A stretch of DNA of 28,158 nt from an uncultured Phascolarctobacterium sp. (GTDB taxonomy: Bacteria > Bacillota > Negativicutes > Acidaminococcales > Acidaminococcaceae). A program made the translations under genes and the position numbers. A model generated the notes under the pieces. The model did no database searches, had not been told where the DNA came from, and saw only the letters and a program-made list of their open reading frames with translations. Shown piece after piece: positions 1-7,084 of the stretch (positions are counted from its first letter, which is position 1; each line of letters opens with the position of its first letter). The stretch covers positions 1 through 28,158 of the forward strand of contig NZ_CALDXR010000062.1 in the NCBI RefSeq assembly GCF_937920985.1, read 5' to 3'.

Positions 1-64
1 CAGTCAATAAGGGTTATAGGTTACCTTTATCAACCTAAATACATTATATAAGGAGTATAACACT

Positions 65-1720
65 ATGCAGCTTACTGGTGCGGAAGTTATGGTGAAATGC
101 CTTGAGGAAGAAGGCGTTTCTACAATTTTTGGTTATCCCGGTGGTGCTATACTGCCGTTTTACAACGTGCTGCGTGATGTAAAAAATATTAAGCATGTAC
201 TGACAGCGCATGAACAGGGAGCAGCACACGCTGCTGATGGCTATGCACGTGCCAGCGGCAAGGTTGGCGTGTGCTGTGCTACCTCCGGTCCCGGTGCGAC
301 GAATCTCGTAACAGGTCTGGCGAATGCATTTCTTGATTCTATTCCTGTAGTGGCTATTACCGGACAGGTAAAAAGCAGCATGATCGGTCATGATGCATTC
401 CAGGAGGTAGATATTACCGGTATTACTATGCCGATTACCAAGCAAAATTTTCTGGTCAATAAGCCGGAAGAATTGGCACAGACCATGCGCCTGGCTTTTC
501 AGATGGCGAAAAGCGGTCGTCCGGGCCCTGTACTTGTAGATGTAGCGCATGATGTGCAGACGAGCATGATGGAATATCATGCGAGCAAGCTGCGCGAGCT
601 GCCAGTTGCTATACCGCAAAAGGATTTGGTTGCTGCAGCTGTAGCTGCGCTGAACAAGGCTGAACGTCCCGTGATGCTTGTTGGCGGCGGTGTAGCTATC
701 TCCGGTGCGGAATACGAAGCTGTGCATCTTTGCGAAAAAATGCATCTGCCTGTAGCCAGCACGCTGATGGGCTTGGGTTGCATCAGCTCCTATCGCGAGC
801 AGTTTTTGGGCATGAGCGGCCTGCACGGACACGAACGTGCGAATCGTGCTATCTCTAATGCTGATGTGGTGCTGGCGGTTGGTACACGCTTTAATGACCG
901 TGTAACCGGTGACCGTGATAAATACAGCGCGCATAAAACGATTATCCATATTGATATTGATCCTGCTGAATTAAACAAGAATATTGAGAGCAGCATTGAT
1001 ATTGCCGGTGATATGCGCACTATCCTGAAAATGCTCGATAAGGGCTGTAAATCTCATGATATAAAAGCATGGTGGGATACAATTATGACCTGGCCGAGCA
1101 TGGATGAGGATTATGGAAATAATACTGCGCCGCTCTTTATTAAAGCGCTGAACCCGCTCTTAAAGGGTAAGGATTATTTTGTTGCTACTGATGTAGGTCA
1201 GCATCAGATGTTTACGGCACAACATTTGAAGGTGGAATATGCACGTCAGCTGATTACCAGCGGCGGACTGGGAACAATGGGGTTTGGTCTGCCTGCCGCT
1301 ATGGGCGCAAAATTTGCCTGCCCGGATAAAAAGGTTATTTGTATCAGCGGTGACGGCGGTTATAAAATGACCGGCAGCGAGCTGTTTACATTAGCAAGCA
1401 ACAATGTTCCTGTAGTTTCCGTTGTTTTCAATAACAGCGGCTTGGGTATGATACGTCAGCTGCAGACTGTACAGTTCAATAAGCGTTTTATGGCTTGCGA
1501 ATGCCCGGGCTATGTTGACTTTGTGAAATATGCGGAAGCCTTCGGTTTGGAAGGCGAGCATGTCACAACACCGGAAGATTTTGCTGCTGCTGTAAAGCGT
1601 GGTTTAGATAAGGACCATACCTATGTAATTGAGGTTGATATCAATCCTAAGGATATGGTAGTACCGATGGTTGCTCCCGGTAAGGGTGTGGATGAATTTG
1701 TCCAAGGCCTTGGAGAATAA
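65..1720 (+). CDS. ilvB: Acetolactate synthase, large (catalytic) subunit
   Basis: This thiamine-diphosphate enzyme condenses two pyruvates, or pyruvate and 2-oxobutyrate, in the first common step of branched-chain amino acid synthesis. The 551-residue length fits the family. The cofactor-activating glutamate is E50 in the AHEQGAAHAADGYARASG segment. The ThDP/Mg motif begins GDGGYKMTGSEL at about residue 429 and ends in NN. The RFNDRVTGDRDKY stretch belongs to the FAD-type, anabolic enzymes rather than catabolic AlsS. The start is set by AAGGAG about 9 bases upstream. No ACT-domain regulatory subunit (ilvN) follows; the next gene is an unrelated lipase behind a terminator. If ilvN is linked, it would have to lie upstream of the window. 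Alternative reading: another ThDP decarboxylase-like enzyme, judged unlikely. Confidence 0.93.
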   Translation: MQLTGAEVMVKCLEEEGVSTIFGYPGGAILPFYNVLRDVKNIKHVLTAHEQGAAHAADGYARASGKVGVCCATSGPGATNLVTGLANAFLDSIPVVAITGQVKSSMIGHDAFQEVDITGITMPITKQNFLVNKPEELAQTMRLAFQMAKSGRPGPVLVDVAHDVQTSMMEYHASKLRELPVAIPQKDLVAAAVAALNKAERPVMLVGGGVAISGAEYEAVHLCEKMHLPVASTLMGLGCISSYREQFLGMSGLHGHERANRAISNADVVLAVGTRFNDRVTGDRDKYSAHKTIIHIDIDPAELNKNIESSIDIAGDMRTILKMLDKGCKSHDIKAWWDTIMTWPSMDEDYGNNTAPLFIKALNPLLKGKDYFVATDVGQHQMFTAQHLKVEYARQLITSGGLGTMGFGLPAAMGAKFACPDKKVICISGDGGYKMTGSELFTLASNNVPVVSVVFNNSGLGMIRQLQTVQFNKRFMACECPGYVDFVKYAEAFGLEGEHVTTPEDFAAAVKRGLDKDHTYVIEVDINPKDMVVPMVAPGKGVDEFVQGLGE

Positions 1721-1754
1721 TTGTAAGGTAAGCATATAACAGTATATGTAAAGT

Positions 1755-1789
1755 AAAATCCCGAATCTCTTCAAGAGGTTCGGGATTTT
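1755..1789 (+). terminator. Rho-independent terminator after ilvB
   Basis: Arms AAAATCCCGAATCTC (1755-1769) and GAGGTTCGGGATTTT (1775-1789) form a 15-bp stem with one G-U pair and a short loop, followed by a T-rich run. It separates ilvB from the lipase gene. A TATAAT hexamer at 1794-1799, just after the hairpin, may be the -10 of the lipase promoter, although no good -35 is visible. Confidence 0.85.
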
Positions 1790-1831
1790 GTGTTATAATA
1801 ATAGCAATGGTATGTTACAAGGAGGTGCAGT

Positions 1832-3211
1832 ATGCTTAAGCTTATGCGTTTACTTACAATTATATGTCTGTTTTTCGGCTTGGATACGATGACGTATGCA
1901 GCGTCACCTAACCCGGTAAGCTCTGCCTACGTGCAGAGTTATTTTACAACAATCGCAGCAGCATCCTGTCTGGGTGTTTATTTGCCGCATACTTCCCAGG
2001 AGTTTGACTATCTGCGCAGCTATGGCTGGCAGATTGAAAGCCAGCAGGGAAATGACGGCAAGGTAGAGCTGAATTATGCTGTAGCCAAAAATTATTTTCC
2101 GCAAATTAATAAGCAAATATATCTGGTAACCTTCCGCGGCAGTGCCAGCAAGAGTGACTGGAAGATTAATCTGGAGACGAAAAAGGTTAATTACGGCGGT
2201 TCGACCTTAGCGGAGATGCAGGAGCTGGCGGCGCAGCCTGTGCCTAAGGATGGCGCGGCAGTGCATGCAGGCTTTAACAGCTATGTGGATGCCGTGCTGC
2301 GCAGTGGCGTAGTTGATGAGAACAGCAAGTTGCGTGGATTGTTCAAGCGTGTAAGCGAGGATCCTGATGCTTATCTTGTACTTACAGGTCACAGTCTTGG
2401 CGGAGCGACAGCGACGCTGTTGGGCGAGCGTTTGGTGAGTCTGGGAATGCCTAAGGAAAAGTTTGTTGTTATAACCTTTGGCGCTCCGGCAGTTGGCAAC
2501 AGCGTATTTGCAGAGCAGTACGGTAATAAGATTAAGCTTGTGCGTATCAGTAACACAGCGGATCCTGTGCCGGGAAGTCTGCAGACGTTTTTCGGCGGCT
2601 ATAAGCAGTTCGGCGAGCCGGTGAAGTACAGCCTTTCCAATAAAATCAGCAATCTGCAGCATGCTATGGCTATGTATTTTGATTACAGTATCAGCGAATA
2701 CTATAAAGAGCGTGACAAACAGATAAGCATGGGACGATTGGAGCCTGTTACGGATAGAAAAATTACGCAGCAGCCGGTGGTAGCTGTTTGGGTAAACACT
2801 TCCGACAGTCTGAAAAAGCTGGCCTATGTAACGGATATCAAGCGTTTTGTACTTGACGAATATCGCAAAATGCTGCCAAGCTATATTATTATGGAACGCA
2901 ATCTGCCAAAGGATGCCTATACAACGCAGGATTTACTGAAGCTCAGCAGAGATGCCGGTGCAGAATATATGCTCGTCTGCGGAATAGAAGGTAATCAGGC
3001 ACCGAAGGAGGGCTATTGGTATCTGACGCTGGAGCAAGGGTTGTTTGATAAAAATGGTCGCATGCTGACGCTTGGCGCTTTCGGACGCAAGGTATCGCCG
3101 GCTGTCGGCAATATCCAGGCTGCGGGTGAGAACCTATGGCAGGCACGTGAAGCCTTGTGCGAGCAGCTGCCGTTTATTGTAACGCAGCATGGAGCTCACT
3201 TGGGATATTAG
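1832..3211 (+). CDS. Secreted class-3 lipase-like alpha/beta hydrolase with extra C-terminal domain
   Basis: A probable exported lipase or esterase of the fungal class-3 lipase type. Residues 1-24 form a signal peptide (hydrophobic core LLTIICLFFGL, cleavage near TYA-AS). The nucleophile elbow GHSLGG places the catalytic serine at about S188; D244 in NTADPVPGS and H277 in NLQHAMAM are likely triad partners. The oxyanion strand is VTFRGSASKSDW, as in the family. Residues from about 300 to 459 are not part of the hydrolase fold and contain LSRDAGAEYMLVCGIEG, resembling small TolB/CsgG-like outer-membrane modules; this second domain is unassigned. The start has AAGGAGG about 7 bases upstream. 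The glycosylase gene follows after 27 bases, so co-transcription is possible. Substrate is unknown. Confidence 0.8.
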   Translation: MLKLMRLLTIICLFFGLDTMTYAASPNPVSSAYVQSYFTTIAAASCLGVYLPHTSQEFDYLRSYGWQIESQQGNDGKVELNYAVAKNYFPQINKQIYLVTFRGSASKSDWKINLETKKVNYGGSTLAEMQELAAQPVPKDGAAVHAGFNSYVDAVLRSGVVDENSKLRGLFKRVSEDPDAYLVLTGHSLGGATATLLGERLVSLGMPKEKFVVITFGAPAVGNSVFAEQYGNKIKLVRISNTADPVPGSLQTFFGGYKQFGEPVKYSLSNKISNLQHAMAMYFDYSISEYYKERDKQISMGRLEPVTDRKITQQPVVAVWVNTSDSLKKLAYVTDIKRFVLDEYRKMLPSYIIMERNLPKDAYTTQDLLKLSRDAGAEYMLVCGIEGNQAPKEGYWYLTLEQGLFDKNGRMLTLGAFGRKVSPAVGNIQAAGENLWQAREALCEQLPFIVTQHGAHLGY

Positions 3212-3238
3212 AACGTTAAAATAGTGGAGGATGAGAGT

Positions 3239-3877
3239 ATGGATTTAAGTGAATTGGAGGGCGAGCTGGCAAACTGTCAAGCCTGCCCCTTACGTCAGGA
3301 TGCTATTGCACCCGTGGGCTGGTACGGTAATCCCGAAAGCCCGATTGTTTTTGTAGGAGAGGGCCCGGGCCAGGTCGAGGATGATTACGGCTGTCCGTTA
3401 ATCGGTCCGTCAGGACAATTGCTGGACAAGGCTCTGTGGGCAGCCAAGATGACGCGTGACAGAGTGTTGACCACGAACGTGATCAAATGCAGACCGAAGA
3501 ATAACCGTACACCGGATATTGCCGAAGGCGATTTTTGCGCCAAGCAGTGGCTGCAGCGTGAGCTGGAGATTATTCAGCCGAAGGTAATCGTGGCCTTGGG
3601 CAGCGTGGCGCTGCATTGTCTGGGACGTCCCGATATGCGCATTACGCGCGACCGCGGTATGTGGTTTCGCACGGAGCAGGGCTTTGACTGCATTGCTACC
3701 TATCATCCGGCGTATTTGCTGCGTCAGTACGGCAAGCAGCTGGTGGCTTCCAAATGGGATGTATTCCATGATCTGGAGGCAGCACGCGAGCGTGCCGCAC
3801 TTTTGGCGCCAGGGTACGAATTTATGTCGGAGGAAAAACCGGATTTATTTAAGATTTTTAAGAAGCGTGTACGCTGA
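3239..3877 (+). CDS. Family-4 (iron-sulfur) uracil-DNA glycosylase
   Basis: Removes uracil from DNA to start base-excision repair. The active-site motif GEGPGQVEDDYGCPLIGPSG and the HPAYLLR motif fit the family-4 enzymes. Four cysteines placed as expected for a [4Fe-4S] cluster are at about C13, C16, C84 and C100. The start was moved from an upstream GTG at 3224 to the ATG at 3239, because GGAGG at 3226-3230 is spaced 8 bases from this ATG and would lie inside the longer reading. The resulting 212 residues fit the family. The gene ends at a terminator shared with the convergent ABC-F gene. Confidence 0.9.
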   Translation: MDLSELEGELANCQACPLRQDAIAPVGWYGNPESPIVFVGEGPGQVEDDYGCPLIGPSGQLLDKALWAAKMTRDRVLTTNVIKCRPKNNRTPDIAEGDFCAKQWLQRELEIIQPKVIVALGSVALHCLGRPDMRITRDRGMWFRTEQGFDCIATYHPAYLLRQYGKQLVASKWDVFHDLEAARERAALLAPGYEFMSEEKPDLFKIFKKRVR

Positions 3878-3894
3878 AAAAGCTGCTGCAAGTA

Positions 3895-3932
3895 AAAAGC
3901 GTTCTGCCGCAAAATTACGGCAGAACGCTTTT
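3895..3932. terminator. Bidirectional terminator between convergent genes
   Basis: Arms AAAAGCGTTCTGCCG (3895-3909) and CGGCAGAACGCTTTT (3918-3932) pair perfectly over 15 bp. A T-run follows on the plus strand, and on the minus strand the A-run before the hairpin reads as T. It can therefore end both the glycosylase transcript and the ABC-F transcript arriving from the other side. Confidence 0.9.
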
Positions 3933-3951
3933 GTATCTTATGCTTACGATA

Positions 3952-5508
3952 TTAAATAATCTTAGTGGTCCAGTCTTCGATGTTCCAAACCTTATCTACC
4001 CAGTCCTCGTAGAATTCCGGTTCATGGGAAACAAGCAGAACGCTGCCCTTGAATTCCTTCAACGCACGCTTCAGCTCATCCTTGGCGTCAACATCAAGAT
4101 GGTTGGTAGGTTCGTCCAGTACCAGCCAGTTGACATCCTTCAGCATCAGCTTGCACAGGCGCACCTTGGCAGCCTCGCCACCGCTGAGGACGAAAACCTT
4201 ACTGGTAATATGCTCGTTGGTCAGGCCACAGCCTGCAAGTGCAGCACGCACCTCGTAGTTAGTCAGGCCGGGATATTCGTTCCAAACATCATCGAGAGCA
4301 GTATTCTCGTTCTTTTCGCGTTCCTCCTGCTCAAAGTAGCCGGGCTCCAGAAATTCACCCAGCTCAACCTTACCGCTGACAGGCGGAATGATACCCAGAA
4401 TAGTTTTCAGCAGGGTAGTTTTACCTAAGCCGTTGACACCGCGGATAGCGATTTTCTGACCGCGCTCAAGATTAAAGGTAACAGGACGGGTGAGCGGGCT
4501 GTCATAGCCAAGCACCAAATCCTTTGCTTCTACGATGAAGCGGCTGGGAGTACGTGCCTCGGTGAATTTGAAGGTCGGCTTCAGCTTTTCACGCGGCTTT
4601 TCAATCATTTCCATCTTATCGAGCTTGCGTTGGCGGCTTTTTGCCATATTGGTGGTAGCAACACGCGCCTTGTTGCGGGCGATGAAGTCCTCCAGCTTAG
4701 CAACCTCCTGTTGCTGACGCTCGTAGGCTGCAGCCTTCTGGGATTGATAGATGGCGTACATTTCCTGGAATTTGTCGTAGTCACCGCTGTAACGGGTAAG
4801 CTCGCAATTTTCCAGATGATAGATAACATTGACAACCTTATTGAGGAAGGGAATGTCATGGGAAATCAAAATAAAGGCGTGCTCATAGTTCTGCAGGAAT
4901 TTGGTGAGCCATTCGATATGTTCAACGTCCAGATAGTTGGTAGGCTCGTCCAACAGCAGAATTTGGGAGTTCTGCAGCAGCAGCTTAGTAAGCAGAACCT
5001 TGCTGCGCTGACCGCCGGAAAGCTCGCTGACGTCTTTATCCAGACCGATGCTGCCAAGACCGAGGCCGTTGGCGAACTCTTCGATTTTGCTGTCTAAGGA
5101 ATAGAAACCGCTGTGCTCCAGCTCAGACTGGATTTCACCGACGGTATTCATCATTTTATTAAGCTCTTCGGGAGAAGCATCGCCCATTTTATCGTACAGC
5201 TCCAGCATTTGCTGTTCCATAGCGTACATGCCGTCAAAGGCTGTACGCAGAACCTCGCGGATAGTCATGCCCTTTTCTAGGGTGCTTTGCTGGTCCAGAT
5301 AACCGACGGTAACCTTACCGGGCCATTCAACCTTGCCTTCGTCAGGCAGTACGTGACCGGTTACGATATTCAAAAAGGTGGATTTGCCTTCGCCGTTAGC
5401 GCCAACAAGACCTACGTGCTCACCTCGCAGGAGTTTAAAGGAAACGTTTTCTAAAATCTGGCGGCCGCCAAAGGAATGGGAAACATTGGTGACATTTAAG
5501 TAGCTCAT
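3952..5508 (-). CDS. ABC-F family ATPase (ribosome-associated type, YkpA/YbiT-like)
   Basis: A soluble protein with two ATP-binding cassettes and no membrane segment, the ABC-F layout associated with translation factors or ribosome protection. Cassette 1 has Walker A GANGEGKST (about residues 36-44), signature LSGGQRSK and Walker B ILLLDEPTNYLD. Cassette 2 has GVNGLGKTT, LSGGEAAK and WLVLDEPTNHLD. Between them lies a charged linker, rich in Q, K and E, that should be the P-site tip interaction motif. The 518-residue length suits the YkpA/YbiT branch. Minus-strand GAGG about 5 bases upstream supports the start. It has no evident operon partner. An antibiotic-resistance role cannot be excluded, but the sequence resembles housekeeping members. 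Confidence 0.9.
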   Translation of the reverse strand: MSYLNVTNVSHSFGGRQILENVSFKLLRGEHVGLVGANGEGKSTFLNIVTGHVLPDEGKVEWPGKVTVGYLDQQSTLEKGMTIREVLRTAFDGMYAMEQQMLELYDKMGDASPEELNKMMNTVGEIQSELEHSGFYSLDSKIEEFANGLGLGSIGLDKDVSELSGGQRSKVLLTKLLLQNSQILLLDEPTNYLDVEHIEWLTKFLQNYEHAFILISHDIPFLNKVVNVIYHLENCELTRYSGDYDKFQEMYAIYQSQKAAAYERQQQEVAKLEDFIARNKARVATTNMAKSRQRKLDKMEMIEKPREKLKPTFKFTEARTPSRFIVEAKDLVLGYDSPLTRPVTFNLERGQKIAIRGVNGLGKTTLLKTILGIIPPVSGKVELGEFLEPGYFEQEEREKNENTALDDVWNEYPGLTNYEVRAALAGCGLTNEHITSKVFVLSGGEAAKVRLCKLMLKDVNWLVLDEPTNHLDVDAKDELKRALKEFKGSVLLVSHEPEFYEDWVDKVWNIEDWTTKII

Positions 5509-5535
5509 AAAAACCTCGCTTTATTAGTTTAGTTT

Positions 5536-5544
5536 TGGTATAAT
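5536..5544 (+). promoter_or_regulatory. Extended -10 promoter of the toxin mRNA
   Basis: TGGTATAAT gives a TGn extension plus a perfect TATAAT at 5539-5544, which can work without a good -35. Predicted transcription start is about 5551, at the sequence GGTCTGACGA that is repeated inversely at 5757-5766. Confidence 0.65.
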
Positions 5545-5565
5545 GATAATGGTCTGACGAACGTC

Positions 5566-5592
5566 GGCTGCCCCTCAAGGGAGGTGGGAGCT
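5566..5592 (+). promoter_or_regulatory. Hairpin sequestering the toxin Shine-Dalgarno sequence
   Basis: GGCTGCCCCTC (5566-5576) can pair with GAGGTGGGAGCT (5581-5592) across an AAGG loop, with a bulged U and one G-G mismatch. The right arm contains the strong ribosome binding site GGGAGGTGG and runs up to the base before the ATG at 5593. Masking of the start site in the full-length mRNA is typical of type I toxins. Confidence 0.6.
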
Positions 5593-5670
5593 ATGCGAGT
5601 GTACGAAGCCTTAAGTCTTATGATTGCTTTCGGCATTCTTGTTGCGACCATTATCTTGGCTTGTAAGTAA
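5593..5670 (+). CDS. TxpA/BsrG/BsrE-like (putative holin-like) type I toxin peptide, 25 aa
   Basis: A tiny membrane peptide: short charged N-terminus MRVYEALSLMIAFG, a hydrophobic segment ILVATIILA, then a Cys-Lys end. The YEALSLMIAFG pattern is the hallmark of the Firmicute holin-like toxins related to TxpA, BsrE and BsrG of Bacillus, which damage or depolarise the membrane when made without their antisense RNA. It has a near-perfect ribosome binding site (GGGAGGTGG, 5579-5587), its own extended -10 promoter and a convergent antisense RNA over its 3' region. At 25 residues it is shorter than the Bacillus examples, so it may be a minimal or weakened member. It could instead be a small membrane regulator. 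Confidence 0.8.
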   Translation: MRVYEALSLMIAFGILVATIILACK

Positions 5671-5679
5671 CATTACAGA

Positions 5680-5714
5680 AAAGAAAAAGACCGACATATG
5701 ACCGCCAGCCTTTT
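5680..5714 (-). terminator. Terminator of the antisense RNA
   Basis: In minus-strand RNA, AAAAGGCTGGC (5714-5704) pairs with GTCGGTCTTTT (5695-5685) over 11 bp with three G-U pairs and an 8-base loop, then a T-rich tail. In plus-strand RNA the same three positions would be A-C mismatches, so the element is built for the minus strand. Confidence 0.75.
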
Positions 5715-5771
5715 CTTCAATAAAACAATTTTTATGGGAAGAGCTGACGGAACCACTCGTCAGACCAACCT
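5680..5771 (-). ncRNA. Candidate antisense antitoxin RNA of the type I system
   Basis: Predicted from a consensus minus-strand promoter (start about 5770-5771) and a terminator hairpin ending near 5680, giving an RNA of about 90 bases. It would be complementary to the 3' untranslated part of the toxin mRNA, the arrangement of bsrG/SR4 and txpA/RatA. Its 5' end folds as CTGACG-N8-CGTCAG (5744-5763). The terminator stem is continuous only in the minus-strand RNA, which supports transcription in this direction. Confidence 0.7.
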
Positions 5772-5777
5772 ACATAT

Positions 5778-5806
5778 ATTATAACAATCAACAATGCTTT
5801 CGTCAA
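5778..5806 (-). promoter_or_regulatory. Promoter of the antisense RNA
   Basis: Read on the minus strand: TTGACG (5806-5801), a 17-bp spacer, and a perfect TATAAT (5783-5778). It matches the sigma-70/sigma-A consensus much better than the toxin promoter does at -35, in line with antitoxin RNA being made in excess. Confidence 0.8.
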
Positions 5807-5827
5807 CGATAGAGGAGGAAAATAATT

Positions 5828-6292
5828 ATGCTGCAAGGAAATAAAAAAGATATTGAAAAGCTGCTGCCGTATGTAAGCGAGCGTTTGCAAAAAGCTTTGG
5901 CTTACGTTGCTGCGACTGATTTCAGCAAGGTAGAAAACGGTGAATATGAAATTGACGGACGTAATATTTTCGCCCGTGTAAATACATATGATACAGAGCC
6001 TAAGGCTGAACGCCGTCCGGAAAAGCATAACGATTATATTGATGTACAGTTTGTTGCTCGCGGTGAGGAAACAATTTGGTATACACCGCTGACAGCTGAT
6101 TGTGTAGAAACAGAAAATAAAGCAGAAAAAGAGGACGTAATTTTTTACGCTGACCCGCAGGAGAAGAACTGCGTAGTATTAAATTCCGGTGATTTTGCAA
6201 TTTTTTTCCCGTGGGAATTGCACAGACCTAATTGTTCTGTAGAAAAAATCGCAAGTAACGTACAAAAAATCGTAGTTAAGGTAAAAGCCTGA
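5828..6292 (+). CDS. YhcH/YjgK/YiaL family protein (cupin-like sugar-metabolism protein)
   Basis: A 154-residue single-domain protein of the family found in sialic-acid and uronate operons and as a beta-galactosidase accessory subunit; biochemical activity is uncertain for most members. The family motifs are EIDGRNIFARVNTYDT, the conserved KHNDYIDVQFVARGEE segment with its metal-site-type His and acidic residues, and FAIFFPWELHRP near the C-terminus. AGAGGAGG about 8 bases upstream fixes the start. It stands alone here, with no sugar catabolic genes next to it, so its substrate cannot be inferred from context. No clear promoter is visible immediately upstream; the intervening DNA carries the antisense-RNA promoter on the other strand. 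Confidence 0.85.
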   Translation: MLQGNKKDIEKLLPYVSERLQKALAYVAATDFSKVENGEYEIDGRNIFARVNTYDTEPKAERRPEKHNDYIDVQFVARGEETIWYTPLTADCVETENKAEKEDVIFYADPQEKNCVVLNSGDFAIFFPWELHRPNCSVEKIASNVQKIVVKVKA

Positions 6293-6391
6293 AACACGCA
6301 TGGTTGAGCGGTTTTTGTTGCTTAAACAAATCGGCTTGACGACTTTGGAAAACTTTTTTTGAAAGAATCATAAAAAAGTTCAAAAAAAGTG

Positions 6392-6420
6392 TTGACAAAT
6401 GCGTGTGGACTTAGTATAAT
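6392..6420 (+). promoter_or_regulatory. Consensus promoter of the tRNA operon
   Basis: TTGACA (6392-6397), 17-bp spacer, TATAAT (6415-6420): both hexamers perfect. Transcription would begin about 6427. The leader starts with an 8-bp hairpin, GTGATGTT (6428-6435) with AACATCAC (6447-6454), which would be removed during tRNA processing. Confidence 0.9.
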
Positions 6421-6461
6421 AACACTCGTGATGTTGAGCAACACAAAACATCACAAAATAT

Positions 6462-6537
6462 TCCCCGATAGTTCAGCCGGTAGAACACCTGACTGTTAAT
6501 CAGGGCGTCGTAGGTTCGAGTCCTACTCGGGGAGCCA
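6462..6537 (+). tRNA. tRNA-Asn (anticodon GUU)
   Basis: Acceptor arms TCCCCGA and TCGGGGA pair fully. The anticodon stem-loop reads CTGACTGTTAATCAG with GTT at the centre, and the T-arm has GGTTCGAGTCC. CCA is encoded at 6535-6537. Total length is 76 bases. Confidence 0.96.
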
Positions 6538-6540
6538 CCT

Positions 6541-6615
6541 GGCCGGTTGGTCAAGCGGTTAAGACACCGCCCTTTCACGGCGGTATCGGGGGTTCGATTC
6601 CCCCACCGGTCACCA
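6541..6615 (+). tRNA. tRNA-Glu (anticodon UUC)
   Basis: Acceptor GGCCGGT pairs with ACCGGTC. The anticodon stem-loop ACCGCCCTTTCACGGCGGT has TTC at the centre, the T-arm has GGGTTCGATTCCC, and CCA is encoded. It starts three bases after the tRNA-Asn. Confidence 0.96.
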
Positions 6616-6620
6616 AATAC

Positions 6621-6696
6621 GGGCGCTTAGCTCAGCTGGGAGAGCGTCTGCCTTACAAGCAGAATGTCAGCGGTTCGATCCCGTTAGCGCCCACCA
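6621..6696 (+). tRNA. tRNA-Val (anticodon UAC)
   Basis: Acceptor GGGCGCT pairs with AGCGCCC. The D-arm is AGCTCAGCTGGGAGAGC, the anticodon loop CCTTACAAG gives TAC, the T-loop is GGTTCGATCC, and CCA is encoded. Third and last gene of the operon. Confidence 0.96.
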
Positions 6697-6705
6697 CGTA
6701 AATTC

Positions 6706-6734
6706 AGCACTTCATGCAAATGGAGTGCTTTTTT
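6706..6734 (+). terminator. Terminator of the tRNA operon
   Basis: AGCACTTCAT (6706-6715) pairs with ATGGAGTGCT (6720-6729) around a GCAA tetraloop, with one G-U pair, followed by six T. Confidence 0.9.
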
Positions 6735-6803
6735 CGTTATGTGGCTAACTTGCTGTCTGTCAATCAGCAGACATTAGCTGCGTATATTTTTATTATAATC
6801 GAT

Positions 6804-6844
6804 AACAGGATGCGAAGCTGAGGCATATGCTTGCGCATCCTGTT
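6804..6844. other. Long imperfect hairpin upstream of suf
   Basis: AACAGGATGCG and AAGC (6804-6818) pair with GCTT and CGCATCCTGTT (6829-6844), with a single bulged G: about 15 bp in total. Four T follow on the plus strand. It may be a second terminator or part of a small RNA; nothing else assigns a role. Confidence 0.5.
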
Positions 6845-7084
6845 TTACTTTGGAAGAGTTTGCAAAAGCTTGCCGAAGGGCTTGAACTTATTAATCGATT
6901 TAACCGAATTTTTGCTACTGCGCTTCGATTTGTATTTTTTTCTGCATTGTTTCCGGACAAATTTTTCTTAGACAGTGAATTTTGCTGTTTTGACCATAAA
7001 TTTTCCCGCCTCACTATAAATTTTCCTGAAAATATTATATAATAAGAAGAATACCGTTAAAAGGCATTTTTATCGCGCTGTATT

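Noticed and set aside
3224..3238. GTG start for the uracil-DNA glycosylase
   Set aside because: The GGAGG ribosome binding site would lie inside the coding region; it is ideally placed for the ATG at 3239.
6316..6331. TGTTGC-TTAA-ACAAAT upstream of the tRNA promoter as another Crp/Fnr-type box
   Set aside because: The left half and spacer match transporter 2, but the right half matches only three of six, and no -10 lies at the 29.5-bp spacing on either strand. The tRNA promoter is already at consensus.
6351..6380. AACTTTTTT / AAAAAAGTT inverted repeat as a terminator after the YhcH-family gene
   Set aside because: Pure AT pairing apart from one base pair, no T-run after it, and it merges with the A-rich sequence upstream of the tRNA promoter.
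6793..7042. Overlapping short frames on both strands in the tRNA-suf gap
   Set aside because: No ribosome binding site, unusual composition (runs of F, N, S), and an AT-rich intergenic context.
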